From Mycobacterium sp. KBS0706 (lineage in GTDB: Bacteria > Pseudomonadota > Alphaproteobacteria > DSM-16000 > Inquilinaceae), in the NCBI RefSeq assembly GCF_005938675.2, contig NZ_VCCH02000089.1, positions 1-32,252 of the forward strand: a stretch of DNA of 32,252 nucleotides, given 5' to 3'. Position 1 is the stretch's first letter; each line of letters opens with the position of its first letter. Of this stretch, positions 1 to 6,839 are shown piece by piece. The notes under the pieces are model-generated. The model did not search any database. It was given only the letters and a program-made list of their open reading frames with translations, and was not told the origin of the DNA. A program made the position numbers and the translations under genes.

Positions 1-17
1 GAGGCGGGGACCACTGG

Positions 18-45
18 ATGGCCACGCCCCTTCGGGGCTCGCCAT
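18..45. repeat. Short intergenic palindrome
   Basis: An inverted repeat with outer arms ATGGC/GCCAT and an inner GCCCC-TTC-GGGGC stem-loop. It could form a hairpin in DNA or RNA. There is no following T-run, so a terminator is not supported. The upstream context lies outside the window. Confidence 0.45.
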
Positions 46-76
46 GACGGGTTGGTATTCCGGGCTGCGATATGGA

Positions 77-208
77 GGAATCGGCCGGTGCCCGCGCGGA
101 TGCGAGCAAGTACCCTGCGCATTTGCGCGCGGACACGCGCAGTCCCCTCCCCCTGCCCCCTTCCGCAAGGGGAGGGGGAGAGATTGGGCTCCGGTGCTGC
201 CGGATCGC
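77..208. repeat. Dispersed repeat A, intact copy
   Basis: About 132 bp beginning GGAATCGGCCGGTGCCCGCG and ending GCCGGATCGC. It matches, with few differences, the outer parts of a second copy at 2612-3040. It contains a C-rich/G-rich stem (CCCCTTCCGCAAGGGG) near 150-170. The second copy is interrupted by a 289-bp element, so this copy serves as an empty-site reference. It ends 30 bp past the stop codon of the converging minus-strand gene. Confidence 0.8.
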
Positions 209-238
209 TTACAGATCCTCTGCCCGGATCGGATTCCG

Positions 239-1750
239 TTACAGCAGCCCGTCTTCCTTGAAGAACCGCACGATATCTCGTTTGAACAGGTTGGGCCTGT
301 CCTGCGCCGCGAGGAATTCGGCCGCGGTCAGGTTGGGGGGCGGGCCCGGTGTCCGCCAGGTCCGCCAGTCCGCCACCACATAATCCGGACTGAGCGACCG
401 CGCCCTCTGCCGCATCGCTTCGAAGCGGTCGCGGGTGGCGGCGATCGCCTTGCCGGTCAGCAAGCCTGAGAGCTTGGACAGCAGCCCGGCGTCGAGATCG
501 CCGTCCATGAGGCGCCTGTAGAGCTTCGCGTCGATCAGCCTGGCGGGGCCGGGTGAAGAGGCCCTGCCGCCGTCGACCAGCTTGTCCTGGTTGTCTCCGA
601 AGCAGAACTCGTTATCGACCCCGGTGACCTTCACCCGGTCGCCCTGGATTTCGATGAAAATGTTGCCTCTGTGGCGATCGAGCTCGCCTGTCCCCATGTC
701 GGTCCATTCGAGCCTGTTCAGCTGTTCCAGCAGGCCGGCCTGGGCGTCGGGCGACAGCGGCGCGGTCCACGGCTTGACGAAGGGGCGAGCGAAGCTGGCC
801 CACCGGCCATCGTGCTGTTCGATGAGCAGGGCCTTTCGCCGGGCCGGCCCCATCCGGTCCGCCCCCGCCTGGTCGGGCCAGTCCAGCCAGGCTTTCTCTC
901 CCACGGTCGGCTTGCCCTTCGCCAGGTCCATGAGCAGGCCGATCCGTCCCTGATGGAGGGCGAAGCACGCTTCGGGAATGACCTCCGCACCGAGGAATTC
1001 CGAAACCAGCCGGCTTGCGATGCTGCGGTTGCCGAAATTCGGTTCGCGGGGCGGAATGCCGGCCTCCACCAGGACGGAAAAAAACGGACGGTCCGGGTCA
1101 TAGCGGTCGAGCTCGGGCTTGAAGACACGGGGCGTGCCGTCCCGATGCACGAGCCTGGCGACCGTGTTGCTGCTGCCGGACCCGAATTGCTCGACCGAAT
1201 TCCCGGCATCGAGCGTGCTGTCGTTGTAATCGGCGAATTCGCAGTCGGCAAAGGCGATGCCGCGGATCTTGGCGGCGAGCGCCTGCCCGACGGTTGCGTG
1301 TCCGGCAATTTTGCCGAAGCAAGGGTCGTCCAGAATCAGATCAAGATTTTTCGGCAGGGCGAACAGGTAGCGACGCGCCGCTTCATGGAGAGCCCAGGCC
1401 ACCTCCTGCTTTTCATCGTCGCCGATCTCATCCTGTTCGTCCTCATACGCGGAGGCGGACGCCATCAGCCGCTCGATCGGATCGGCAATGTCTTCCAGAA
1501 TGGCGGACCGGTTGCCGCTCAATTCGGCGAGAGGCTTGTCCTTCAGCACGGAGATCTTCTTCCGGCTCTCGGCGAGAGCGGCAATCAGGGTTCCATGATG
1601 AGCCGAACCCTGCGGGACAGCGCCGATCTTCTCCGTCAACTGGTCGACGGCCATCAGTTCCACCCGCATGGCGTGCTGCAGCGCCGACGGACGCCACTTC
1701 ACGCCGCAGAGTTCGCCAACATAGTTCTGGACCGCAGCGGTTATCGGCAT
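239..1750 (-). CDS. Atypical kinase-like protein (PI3/4-kinase/HipA-like fold), function unknown
   Basis: A 503-residue soluble protein with no signal peptide or membrane segment. The C-terminal two thirds carry landmarks of an atypical protein/lipid kinase. A glycine- and serine-rich loop (GSGSSNT, about 190-196) is followed by VFKPE with a candidate ATP-anchoring lysine near 211. A catalytic-type DRHRGN lies near 358-363 and a metal-site-type VDNEFCFG near 378-385. The order GxxDRHxxN then I/V-D-x-x-x-F-G is that of PI3/4-kinase-like and related bacterial effector kinases. The first 180 residues are helical and unrecognised. An ATG at 1750 is preferred because AGAGG lies 6 bases upstream; the longer frame to 1852 lacks a good ribosome site. 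The neighbours give no pathway. The kinase assignment is inferred from motifs, and the substrate is unknown. Confidence 0.55.
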   Translation of the reverse strand: MPITAAVQNYVGELCGVKWRPSALQHAMRVELMAVDQLTEKIGAVPQGSAHHGTLIAALAESRKKISVLKDKPLAELSGNRSAILEDIADPIERLMASASAYEDEQDEIGDDEKQEVAWALHEAARRYLFALPKNLDLILDDPCFGKIAGHATVGQALAAKIRGIAFADCEFADYNDSTLDAGNSVEQFGSGSSNTVARLVHRDGTPRVFKPELDRYDPDRPFFSVLVEAGIPPREPNFGNRSIASRLVSEFLGAEVIPEACFALHQGRIGLLMDLAKGKPTVGEKAWLDWPDQAGADRMGPARRKALLIEQHDGRWASFARPFVKPWTAPLSPDAQAGLLEQLNRLEWTDMGTGELDRHRGNIFIEIQGDRVKVTGVDNEFCFGDNQDKLVDGGRASSPGPARLIDAKLYRRLMDGDLDAGLLSKLSGLLTGKAIAATRDRFEAMRQRARSLSPDYVVADWRTWRTPGPPPNLTAAEFLAAQDRPNLFKRDIVRFFKEDGLL

Positions 1751-2201
1751 CCAGGCCTCTTCGGCGAACGCTCCGCCTTCCCCCGTCACTCTCCCGTGAC
1801 AGGATCGCCGTGAGGCCGCTCCGATCAAAATGCGTTGGTGCCATCCCGCCATGCCTCACCCGGAGGACTTCAGGGCTCCACGACCGCCAGGCCGCCCACC
1901 GTCAAGCGAGGATGGGCTCGCCATGGCGATATCCCGTGACCGCCGCCCGGATGCACCGCTGTTCCGAATCATGCTCGGTCGCCGCAATGCGGATCGGCCA
2001 TCGAATTCAATAATTTCCCCGAGATTTATCGAAATTGCAGAGATCCGATCTATTTCTTCTTACCCCGCAGCCGGAGATTGACAGGCACCGGGCCACCACC
2101 CATAGTCAATTGATTGTGACGACCTATCAATGATTCATGTCATGCGATAGTAAAATCATGCTGTTCTGCATGCATGAGAGAATTCATACGGAGATACTAT
2201 C
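1751..2201. promoter_or_regulatory. Non-coding spacer between divergent genes
   Basis: About 450 bases without a convincing gene. From about 2000 to 2200 the composition turns markedly AT-rich compared with the rest of the window. The stretch holds TCAATTGA and other small palindromes and a TAGTAAAAT-like box shortly before the plus-strand gene at 2202. This is consistent with promoters for both flanking genes, but no exact sites can be assigned. Confidence 0.35.
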
Positions 2202-2570
2202 ATGGCGGATTTCAAGAACACCGTGCTGATGATCAACAAGGCCAAGGCCGGGATCAAGATCGACCGGGATCCCAATTTCGACGACATGAAGCTGATCTTC
2301 GACGGCAGGACGACGATGGATCCCTATACGCTGGAGCCGGGGCAACAGGTCCATGTCGGCTCCACCTATGGCAATGATATGGGCGTGTGCCTGACCTATG
2401 GCGGCAATGACCGCTACATGGAGCTCGGCATCGACCCGGAGGCCGGCACCAATCCAGCGGTGTTCAGCGTGATCAGCGACAGCGAGGACGACGGCAGCGG
2501 CCCGCTGGCCTATGCGCTGCAGGACCAGACGCCCGACTCGATGACGATGACCCTCCGCGACAAGGGCTGA
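2202..2570 (+). CDS. Hypothetical small acidic protein
   Basis: A 122-residue protein beginning MADFKNTVLMINKAKAGIKI. It starts at an ATG preceded by CGGAGATACTATC, which supplies a GGAG ribosome site. It is acidic, has one cysteine and is rich in short alternating hydrophobic/polar stretches typical of beta structure. No signal peptide or membrane segment is visible. I do not recognise the family. The fold might be a small beta sandwich of the lectin or aegerolysin sort, but that is only an impression. The long AT-rich leader suggests regulated expression, and the gene is monocistronic, followed by repeat A. Confidence 0.65.
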   Translation: MADFKNTVLMINKAKAGIKIDRDPNFDDMKLIFDGRTTMDPYTLEPGQQVHVGSTYGNDMGVCLTYGGNDRYMELGIDPEAGTNPAVFSVISDSEDDGSGPLAYALQDQTPDSMTMTLRDKG

Positions 2571-2611
2571 GCAAGGGCGGGCGCGGCGGCCGCGGCCAGG
2601 AGCCGATAGGG

Positions 2612-3040
2612 GGAATCGGCCGGTGCCCGCGCGGATGCGAGCAAGTGCCTGCGCATTCGCGCGGACGCGCGCAGTCCCCTCCCCCTGCCCGCCTCCCGCG
2701 AGCTAGGGCATATACACATCGATCGGCGTCATCCGATTGCCTCTCCCGCTTGCGGGAGAGGTCGGGCTCGCGCAGCGAGACCGGGTGAGGGCGGCTCGGC
2801 CGCGACACCAGGATTGGCGTTTCAGGACCAGGTGAATCAGGTTCTCGCTCGCGGCAAAGCAGCACTTTTGGCGACGCCGCAATCCCCTCACCCGGACATC
2901 CTTCGGATGTCCGACCTCTCCCGCAAGCGGGAGAGGCAATTTGTTCGCACGCCCGCCGTCGGCGTCGACGATCTATTTGTATATGCCCTAGCTCCCGCAA
3001 GGGAGGGGAGAAGAGCGGGGCTCCGGCGTTGCCGGATCGC
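2612..3040. repeat. Dispersed repeat A, copy split by a MITE-like element
   Basis: Positions 2612-2702 and 3002-3040 together match the intact 132-bp copy at 77-208, including its first bases (GGAATCGGCCGG) and last bases (GCCGGATCGC). The two parts are separated by the element at 2703-2991. The sequences beside the element, CTCCCGCGAG at 2693-2702 and CTCCCGCAAG at 2992-3001, differ by one base and look like a 10-bp target duplication. Confidence 0.78.
2703..2991. mobile_element. MITE-like element with terminal inverted repeats
   Basis: A 289-bp non-coding element. Its left end reads CTAGGGCATATACACATCGA and the reverse complement of its right end reads CTAGGGCATATACAAATAGA, so the ends are near-perfect inverted repeats. 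Further in, both arms carry the same module in opposite orientation: a CCTCTCCCGC/GCGGGAGAGG palindrome (2740-2761 and 2915-2936), a short hairpin, and CCCTCACCC. There is no transposase, so it would need one in trans. The terminal CTAG could be part of the inverted repeat or a 4-bp target duplication. The flanking 10-bp near-duplication favours recent insertion into repeat A. Confidence 0.75.
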
Positions 3041-3046
3041 GTCCGG

Positions 3047-3529
3047 TCATGCCGCGGGCTCGGCGACCTCGGGTGCCTCGGTCGTGTCGGCATGGATCTC
3101 GTCGCGGATCAGCCGCAGCGTCACCGCGTGCAGATAGCGCCTCAGCTCGATGTTCAGCTCCTGGAACTCCGGCCACAGGATCCGGTCGACGAAGCCTCGC
3201 GGCGCCCGCACCATCACCGTCGTCCGCCGCTGCCGCTTGTAGCGGAACGGCCTGAGGCCGTAGCGCCGGCACAGCGCCACGAACAGGTGCCGCGACCATT
3301 GGTCGGGCAGCGAGACCTTCGTCTCCTCCGCCGGAGCCCGGGACTGCTGCCGCTGTTGCTGCTGTTGGTGCTGGTGCTGCTGTTGCTGCTGTTGCTGCTG
3401 CTGCCGCAGCCGCGCCCGGATCCGCTCCAGCGCCGCCGCCGCCGCCAACCGCTCTCCCTCGGTGCCGGCGCCGGCATGCAGCGCCTCGATCTTCCGCAGC
3501 TTCTCCCGCAGATCCGCATCCGTCGCCAT
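3047..3529 (-). CDS. DUF2786-like protein with Gln/His tract
   Basis: A 160-residue basic protein. Residues 1-42 (MATDADLREKLRKIEALHAG and onward) resemble the DUF2786 helical domain found in phage and mobile-element proteins. A glutamine/histidine tract (about residues 43-62) follows, then a conserved-looking C-terminal part with many arginines (SLPDQWSRHLFVALCRRYGL, YKRQRRTTV) that could bind nucleic acid. The ATG has GGGGGA upstream. The gene is transcribed away from the terminase, with a candidate LexA box in the shared 152-bp gap. Function is unknown. Phage or element ancestry is inferred from the family and the neighbour. Confidence 0.65.
   Translation of the reverse strand: MATDADLREKLRKIEALHAGAGTEGERLAAAAALERIRARLRQQQQQQQQQHQHQQQQQRQQSRAPAEETKVSLPDQWSRHLFVALCRRYGLRPFRYKRQRRTTVMVRAPRGFVDRILWPEFQELNIELRRYLHAVTLRLIRDEIHADTTEAPEVAEPAA
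3344..3403. repeat. CTG/CAG-rich trinucleotide tract
   Basis: About 20 codons made almost only of CAG and CAA, with a few CAC and one CGG, on the minus strand. They encode a Gln-rich tract broken by two His and one Arg inside the DUF2786-like protein. The mix of CAG and CAA shows it is not a pure slipped repeat, but it may still vary in length between strains. Confidence 0.8.
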
Positions 3530-3567
3530 CGTCGCAATCCCCCACCGTCACCCGGCACTCCGCCTAT

Positions 3568-3582
3568 GTTCTATTTTTGTTC
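3568..3582. promoter_or_regulatory. Candidate LexA (SOS) box
   Basis: GTTC-TATTTTT-GTTC, an exact match to the alphaproteobacterial LexA consensus GTTC-N7-GTTC. It lies in the gap between the divergent DUF2786-like gene and the terminase, 39 bases from the former's start and 100 bases from the latter's. This would make one or both genes inducible by DNA damage. A single 8-base match can occur by chance, but the position in a divergent promoter gap and the AT-rich spacer support it. Confidence 0.55.
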
Positions 3583-3603
3583 TTGACGCGATGCCGCGTC
3601 AAG
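3582..3603. promoter_or_regulatory. Perfect 9-bp inverted repeat
   Basis: CTTGACGCG-ATGC-CGCGTCAAG, directly abutting the candidate LexA box. It includes TTGACG, which could serve as a -35 box toward the terminase. It may be an operator or an RNA hairpin at the start of the terminase leader. Confidence 0.45.
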
Positions 3604-3634
3604 TCGCACAATTCAGGCACAGTCGAAGAGTTGC

Positions 3635-3666
3635 GCCCGCCCGGCCCCCGCCGCGGCGGGCTTTTT
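3635..3666 (+). terminator. Rho-independent terminator or attenuator ahead of the terminase
   Basis: GCCCGCC (3635-3641) pairs with GGCGGGC (3655-3661), and an alternative inner palindrome CCCGCCGCGGCGGG (3647-3660) overlaps it. CTTTTT follows at once. The hairpin ends 15 bases before the terminase ATG, so it would stop or modulate transcription entering that gene from the SOS-box side. Confidence 0.5.
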
Positions 3667-3681
3667 CGTGCGAGGTCGAAG

Positions 3682-5277
3682 ATGCGCGACGATTTGATGG
3701 GGATCAGGCAGAGCTGGATCGATTTCGCGGAGCATTTCACGCTGTACGGCGATGCCAAGGCCGCGGCCCTCCATGCCCGCTTCGATCCGGGCAACGCCAA
3801 GAAGCAGGGCTACGACATGCTGAAGAGGCCCAAGATCCTGATCTTGTGCTTCGAGGTGGTCGCCGGACGGCGACTGCAAGGCAGGTCCCCGCCGCCGCCG
3901 AATGTGATCCGCCGGCTGGTCGACGCGACCGAGGCCCGGCTGCCCCCCGGCGCCACCACCGGTCGCGCCGTGGCCGAGCTGGCAGAGCTGGAACGGGCGT
4001 ATCGGGAATTCCGCCGCGACCTGGGGCTGGACGACGAACTGCTGCCGAAGCGGGATGCCATGCCCGCCGCGGCCGAGCCCCCCGCCCTGCCCCCTTGCGA
4101 CCTGGCGCCGGCGTTCCGGCCGCTGCTGCTGCCGTCGCGCTACAAGGGCGTCCACGGCGGCCGCGGCTCCGGCAAGTCGCACGCCTTCGCCGAGCTGCTG
4201 GTGCGGCGCTGCATCGAAACGGCGCCGGTGCGGGCGGTGTGCATCCGCGAGGTGCTGCGGTCGCTGGACCAGTCGGTCAAGCGGCTGATCGAGGACAAGA
4301 TCCAGGCGCTGGGCATGGGCAGCCACTTCCGGGTGCTGGCCGACCGCATCCTCGGGCCCGGCGGCGGCCGGATCATCTTCCAGGGCATGCAGAACCACAC
4401 GGCCGAAAGCATCAAGTCGCTCGAGGGCTACGACATCGCCTGGGTCGAGGAAGCGCAGGCGCTGTCGATCCGCAGCCTGGACCTGCTGCGGCCGACCATC
4501 CGCAAGCCGCGGTCGGAGCTGTGGTTCAGCTGGAACCCGGTGCAGCCGAGCGACCCGGTCGACGCGCTGTTCCGCGGCGGCCCGCCGCCGCCCGATGCCG
4601 CGCTGGTGCAGGCCAATTGGACGGAGAACCCGCATTTCCCGGCGGTGCTGCAGGCGGAGATGGAATGGGACCGGGCGCGCGACCCGGACAAGCATCAGCA
4701 TGTCTGGCTCGGCGGCTATCGCAGCCACAGCGAGGCGCAGGTGTTCGAGAACTGGCGGGTGGAGGCGTTCGAGACGCCGGCCGATGCGCGCTTCCTGTTC
4801 GGCGCCGACTGGGGCTTCGCCCGCGACCCGACGGTGCTGGTGCGCTGCTTCGTGCAGGGCCGGACGCTGTTCGTCGACCACGAGGCTTATCGCATCGGCT
4901 GCGAGATCGACCGCACGCCGGCCCTGTTCGACACCGTGCCGGGGTCGCGGCGGGGCCCGATCATCGCCGACAGCTCCCGGCCGGAGACCATCAACTACAT
5001 GCAGCGCCAGGGCTTCGGCAGCATCACCGGGTCGACCAAGGGGGCGGGGTCGGTGGAGGACGGGGTCGAGTTCCTGAAGGCGCACGACATCGTGGTGCAT
5101 CCGCGCTGCCGCCACCTGATCGACGAGCTGGCGCTGTACAGCTATCGCACCGACCCGAAGACCGGCGAGATCCAGTCCGAGCTGGAGGACCGCGGGAACC
5201 ATGCCGTAGACGCCCTGCGCTATGCGGTCGAAGGGCAGCGGCGGGGCGGCTATGACGGCTCGATGAAATGGGTGTAG
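3682..5277 (+). CDS. Orphan phage terminase, small- and large-subunit parts apparently fused
   Basis: 531 residues from an ATG with GAGG upstream. Residues 1-60 resemble a terminase small-subunit helix-turn-helix (FTLYGDAKAAALHARFDPGN, then AKKQGYDMLKRPKI). The large-subunit ATPase follows, with Walker A GGRGSGKS (Lys 165) and Walker B DIAWVEEAQ (about 250-257). The C-terminal RNase-H-like nuclease shows GADWGFARDPT (about 374), IIADSSRPETI and RGNHAVDALRY near the end. This is a PBSX/Terminase_3 type protein, which cuts and pumps DNA into proheads. No portal, protease or capsid gene is present; its neighbours are a DUF2786-like gene and an RTX gene. It is either a phage remnant or a domesticated gene. 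The frame is intact with all main motifs. Confidence 0.88.
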   Translation: MRDDLMGIRQSWIDFAEHFTLYGDAKAAALHARFDPGNAKKQGYDMLKRPKILILCFEVVAGRRLQGRSPPPPNVIRRLVDATEARLPPGATTGRAVAELAELERAYREFRRDLGLDDELLPKRDAMPAAAEPPALPPCDLAPAFRPLLLPSRYKGVHGGRGSGKSHAFAELLVRRCIETAPVRAVCIREVLRSLDQSVKRLIEDKIQALGMGSHFRVLADRILGPGGGRIIFQGMQNHTAESIKSLEGYDIAWVEEAQALSIRSLDLLRPTIRKPRSELWFSWNPVQPSDPVDALFRGGPPPPDAALVQANWTENPHFPAVLQAEMEWDRARDPDKHQHVWLGGYRSHSEAQVFENWRVEAFETPADARFLFGADWGFARDPTVLVRCFVQGRTLFVDHEAYRIGCEIDRTPALFDTVPGSRRGPIIADSSRPETINYMQRQGFGSITGSTKGAGSVEDGVEFLKAHDIVVHPRCRHLIDELALYSYRTDPKTGEIQSELEDRGNHAVDALRYAVEGQRRGGYDGSMKWV

Positions 5278-5606
5278 ACGCCGGGGTGACGATCCCCGCC
5301 GCACCCTGCATGACGGTCGGTCGCCGATCGGCGGCCGCCCAGACAGGTCGCTCGCCCTAGCGAGCAGGCTCGCCGTGCGACAATTGGCGCAGAATCAAAA
5401 AAATTTCGGCGATGATAATCCGATCGAGGTTCGCAGGAAGGAATAGATCACCACCGCTTCGCTTCGCCAAGATTTTAGTCAATCAGACTACATATATAAC
5501 TATTCATCAAAACTGGATTTCAAAATTATTCGATTGCGATCCAGTTTCAAACACCTCCCTTTGGTGGATACCGATCAAGTGATTCGCACCAAGGAGAATG
5601 ATTGGC
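5278..5606. promoter_or_regulatory. AT-rich leader and putative promoter of the RTX gene
   Basis: About 330 bases without a gene. A GCTCGC-CCTA-GCGAGC hairpin sits at 5350-5365 without a T-run. From 5390 on the sequence is AT-rich. TAGTC-AATCA-GACTA (5476-5490) is a small palindrome next to CATATATAAC (5491-5500), which resembles a -10 box. AAGGAG at 5591-5596 is the ribosome site for the gene at 5607. The long low-GC leader suggests regulated transcription. The sites are only candidates. Confidence 0.4.
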
Positions 5607-6734
5607 ATGGCCATCAACGGAACTGCTGCCTCCGACAGCCTATGGGGCTCGGATGGGTCCGATCTCATCAACGGGTACGAGGGCAACGACAAGGAATATG
5701 GCCAGGGGGGGGACGACCGGCTCGATGGCGGCAACGGCAGGGATTATCTCGAGGGCAATGACGGCAACGACACGATTTACGGCGGCGCCGACACCGACCA
5801 TCTGGTCGGCGGAACGGGAGCCGACCATCTCAACGGCGGCGCCGGCGAGGACTATATCGAAGGCGGCCAGGGCGCCGACGTCATGGATGGCGGCGACACC
5901 AGCACGCTGAACTACATCGCCTACCGCAATTCCACCGCCGGCGTCACCATCAATCTCGAGACCCACACCGCCAGCGGCGGCGAGGCGACCGGCGACAGCT
6001 TCGTCAACTTCCAGAATATCGACGGCAGTCCCCATGACGACAATCTGACCGGCAACAGCGGCACCAACATGCTGTATGGCGGGGCCGGCAACGACACGAT
6101 CAGCGGCGGCGGCGACTACGACTATCTTTATGGCCAGGATGGCAATGATGTGATGCGCGGCGGCTCGGGGTCGACTTACTTTGGCGACGACTTCGACGGC
6201 GGCAACGGCAACGACACGGTGACCTACACCGAAAGCAATGTCGGCGTGACGGTCAACCTGGCGACGGGCAAAGGGTCGGGCGGGAACGCCGCGCTCGACG
6301 AATATATCTCGGTGGAGAACGTCAACGGCTCCGCCGGAGGCGACGCCCTCATCGGCAATGGCGGGGCGAATACGCTGGACGGCTGGGCCGGGCGGGACAC
6401 GCTGACCGGCGGTGGCGGTGCCGACCGGTTCAACTTCTCCTCGATCGCTCACACCACCGTCGGCCAGGCCGACACGATCAGCGATTTCAGCCGGGCCGAG
6501 GGCGACAAGGTCGTCCTGACAGCGATCGACGCCAACACCGGCGTGGCCGGCAACCAGGCTTTCAGCTTCATCGGGTCGGGGCTGTACACCCATCATGCGG
6601 GCGAGCTGCGCTATGCCGATCGCGGCGGCGGCCATGTGACCATCGCCGGCGATGTCAACGGCGACGGCGCCTCCGATTTCCACATCGAGCTGTACGGGGC
6701 GTCCCATCTCGCCGCTTCGGACTTCGTGCTCTAG
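5607..6734 (+). CDS. RTX-type calcium-binding secreted protein
   Basis: 375 residues built almost wholly of RTX nonapeptides (GGxGxDxx forms such as LYGGAGNDTISGGGDYDYLY). Two internal units, around VTINLETHTASGGEATGDSF and VTVNLATGKGSGGNAALDEY, are each followed by an RTX run and look like an internal duplication. The last 110 residues resemble the serralysin-type C-terminal RTX domain (ADRFNFSSIAHTTVGQADTI, SDFSRAEGDKV, DFVL end), a type I secretion signal in that family. There is no protease or lipase domain, so it may be an adhesin, S-layer-like or matrix protein. The ATG at 5607 is chosen over 5598 because AAGGAG is 10 bases away rather than one. No type I exporter is adjacent. Confidence 0.88.
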   Translation: MAINGTAASDSLWGSDGSDLINGYEGNDKEYGQGGDDRLDGGNGRDYLEGNDGNDTIYGGADTDHLVGGTGADHLNGGAGEDYIEGGQGADVMDGGDTSTLNYIAYRNSTAGVTINLETHTASGGEATGDSFVNFQNIDGSPHDDNLTGNSGTNMLYGGAGNDTISGGGDYDYLYGQDGNDVMRGGSGSTYFGDDFDGGNGNDTVTYTESNVGVTVNLATGKGSGGNAALDEYISVENVNGSAGGDALIGNGGANTLDGWAGRDTLTGGGGADRFNFSSIAHTTVGQADTISDFSRAEGDKVVLTAIDANTGVAGNQAFSFIGSGLYTHHAGELRYADRGGGHVTIAGDVNGDGASDFHIELYGASHLAASDFVL

Positions 6735-6750
6735 CGCGCCGGCGGTCGAG

Positions 6751-6823
6751 GAGCCATGGCGGGGAGCCGTGGCAGCTCGATGACGTGGGCGCGGTGACGG
6801 GAGGGGCAAGCCTGCCCCCCCGT
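6751..6823. terminator. Hairpins between converging genes
   Basis: Two stem-loops occupy the gap between the RTX gene and the methyltransferase. One is GCCATGGC/GCCGTGGC with flanking GAG/CTC (about 6751-6779). The other is GGGGCA-AGCC-TGCCCC (6803-6818). Neither has a clear T-run, so a bidirectional terminator role is tentative. Confidence 0.35.
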
Positions 6824-6839
6824 CCTCGCCGCGCGTCCT

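Noticed and set aside
671..1813. Long plus-strand open frame opposite the kinase-like gene
   Set aside because: It is antisense to a gene with clear motifs and a good start; its translation has no family features and reflects high GC.
2703..2991. Possible CRISPR-like or small RNA locus
   Set aside because: The repeats are two inverted arms of one element, not regularly spaced direct repeats, and no cas genes are present.
3613..5304. 563-codon minus-strand frame opposite the terminase
   Set aside because: It mirrors the terminase frame, is rich in His/Arg/Gln/Leu as expected of an antisense shadow, and has no motif.
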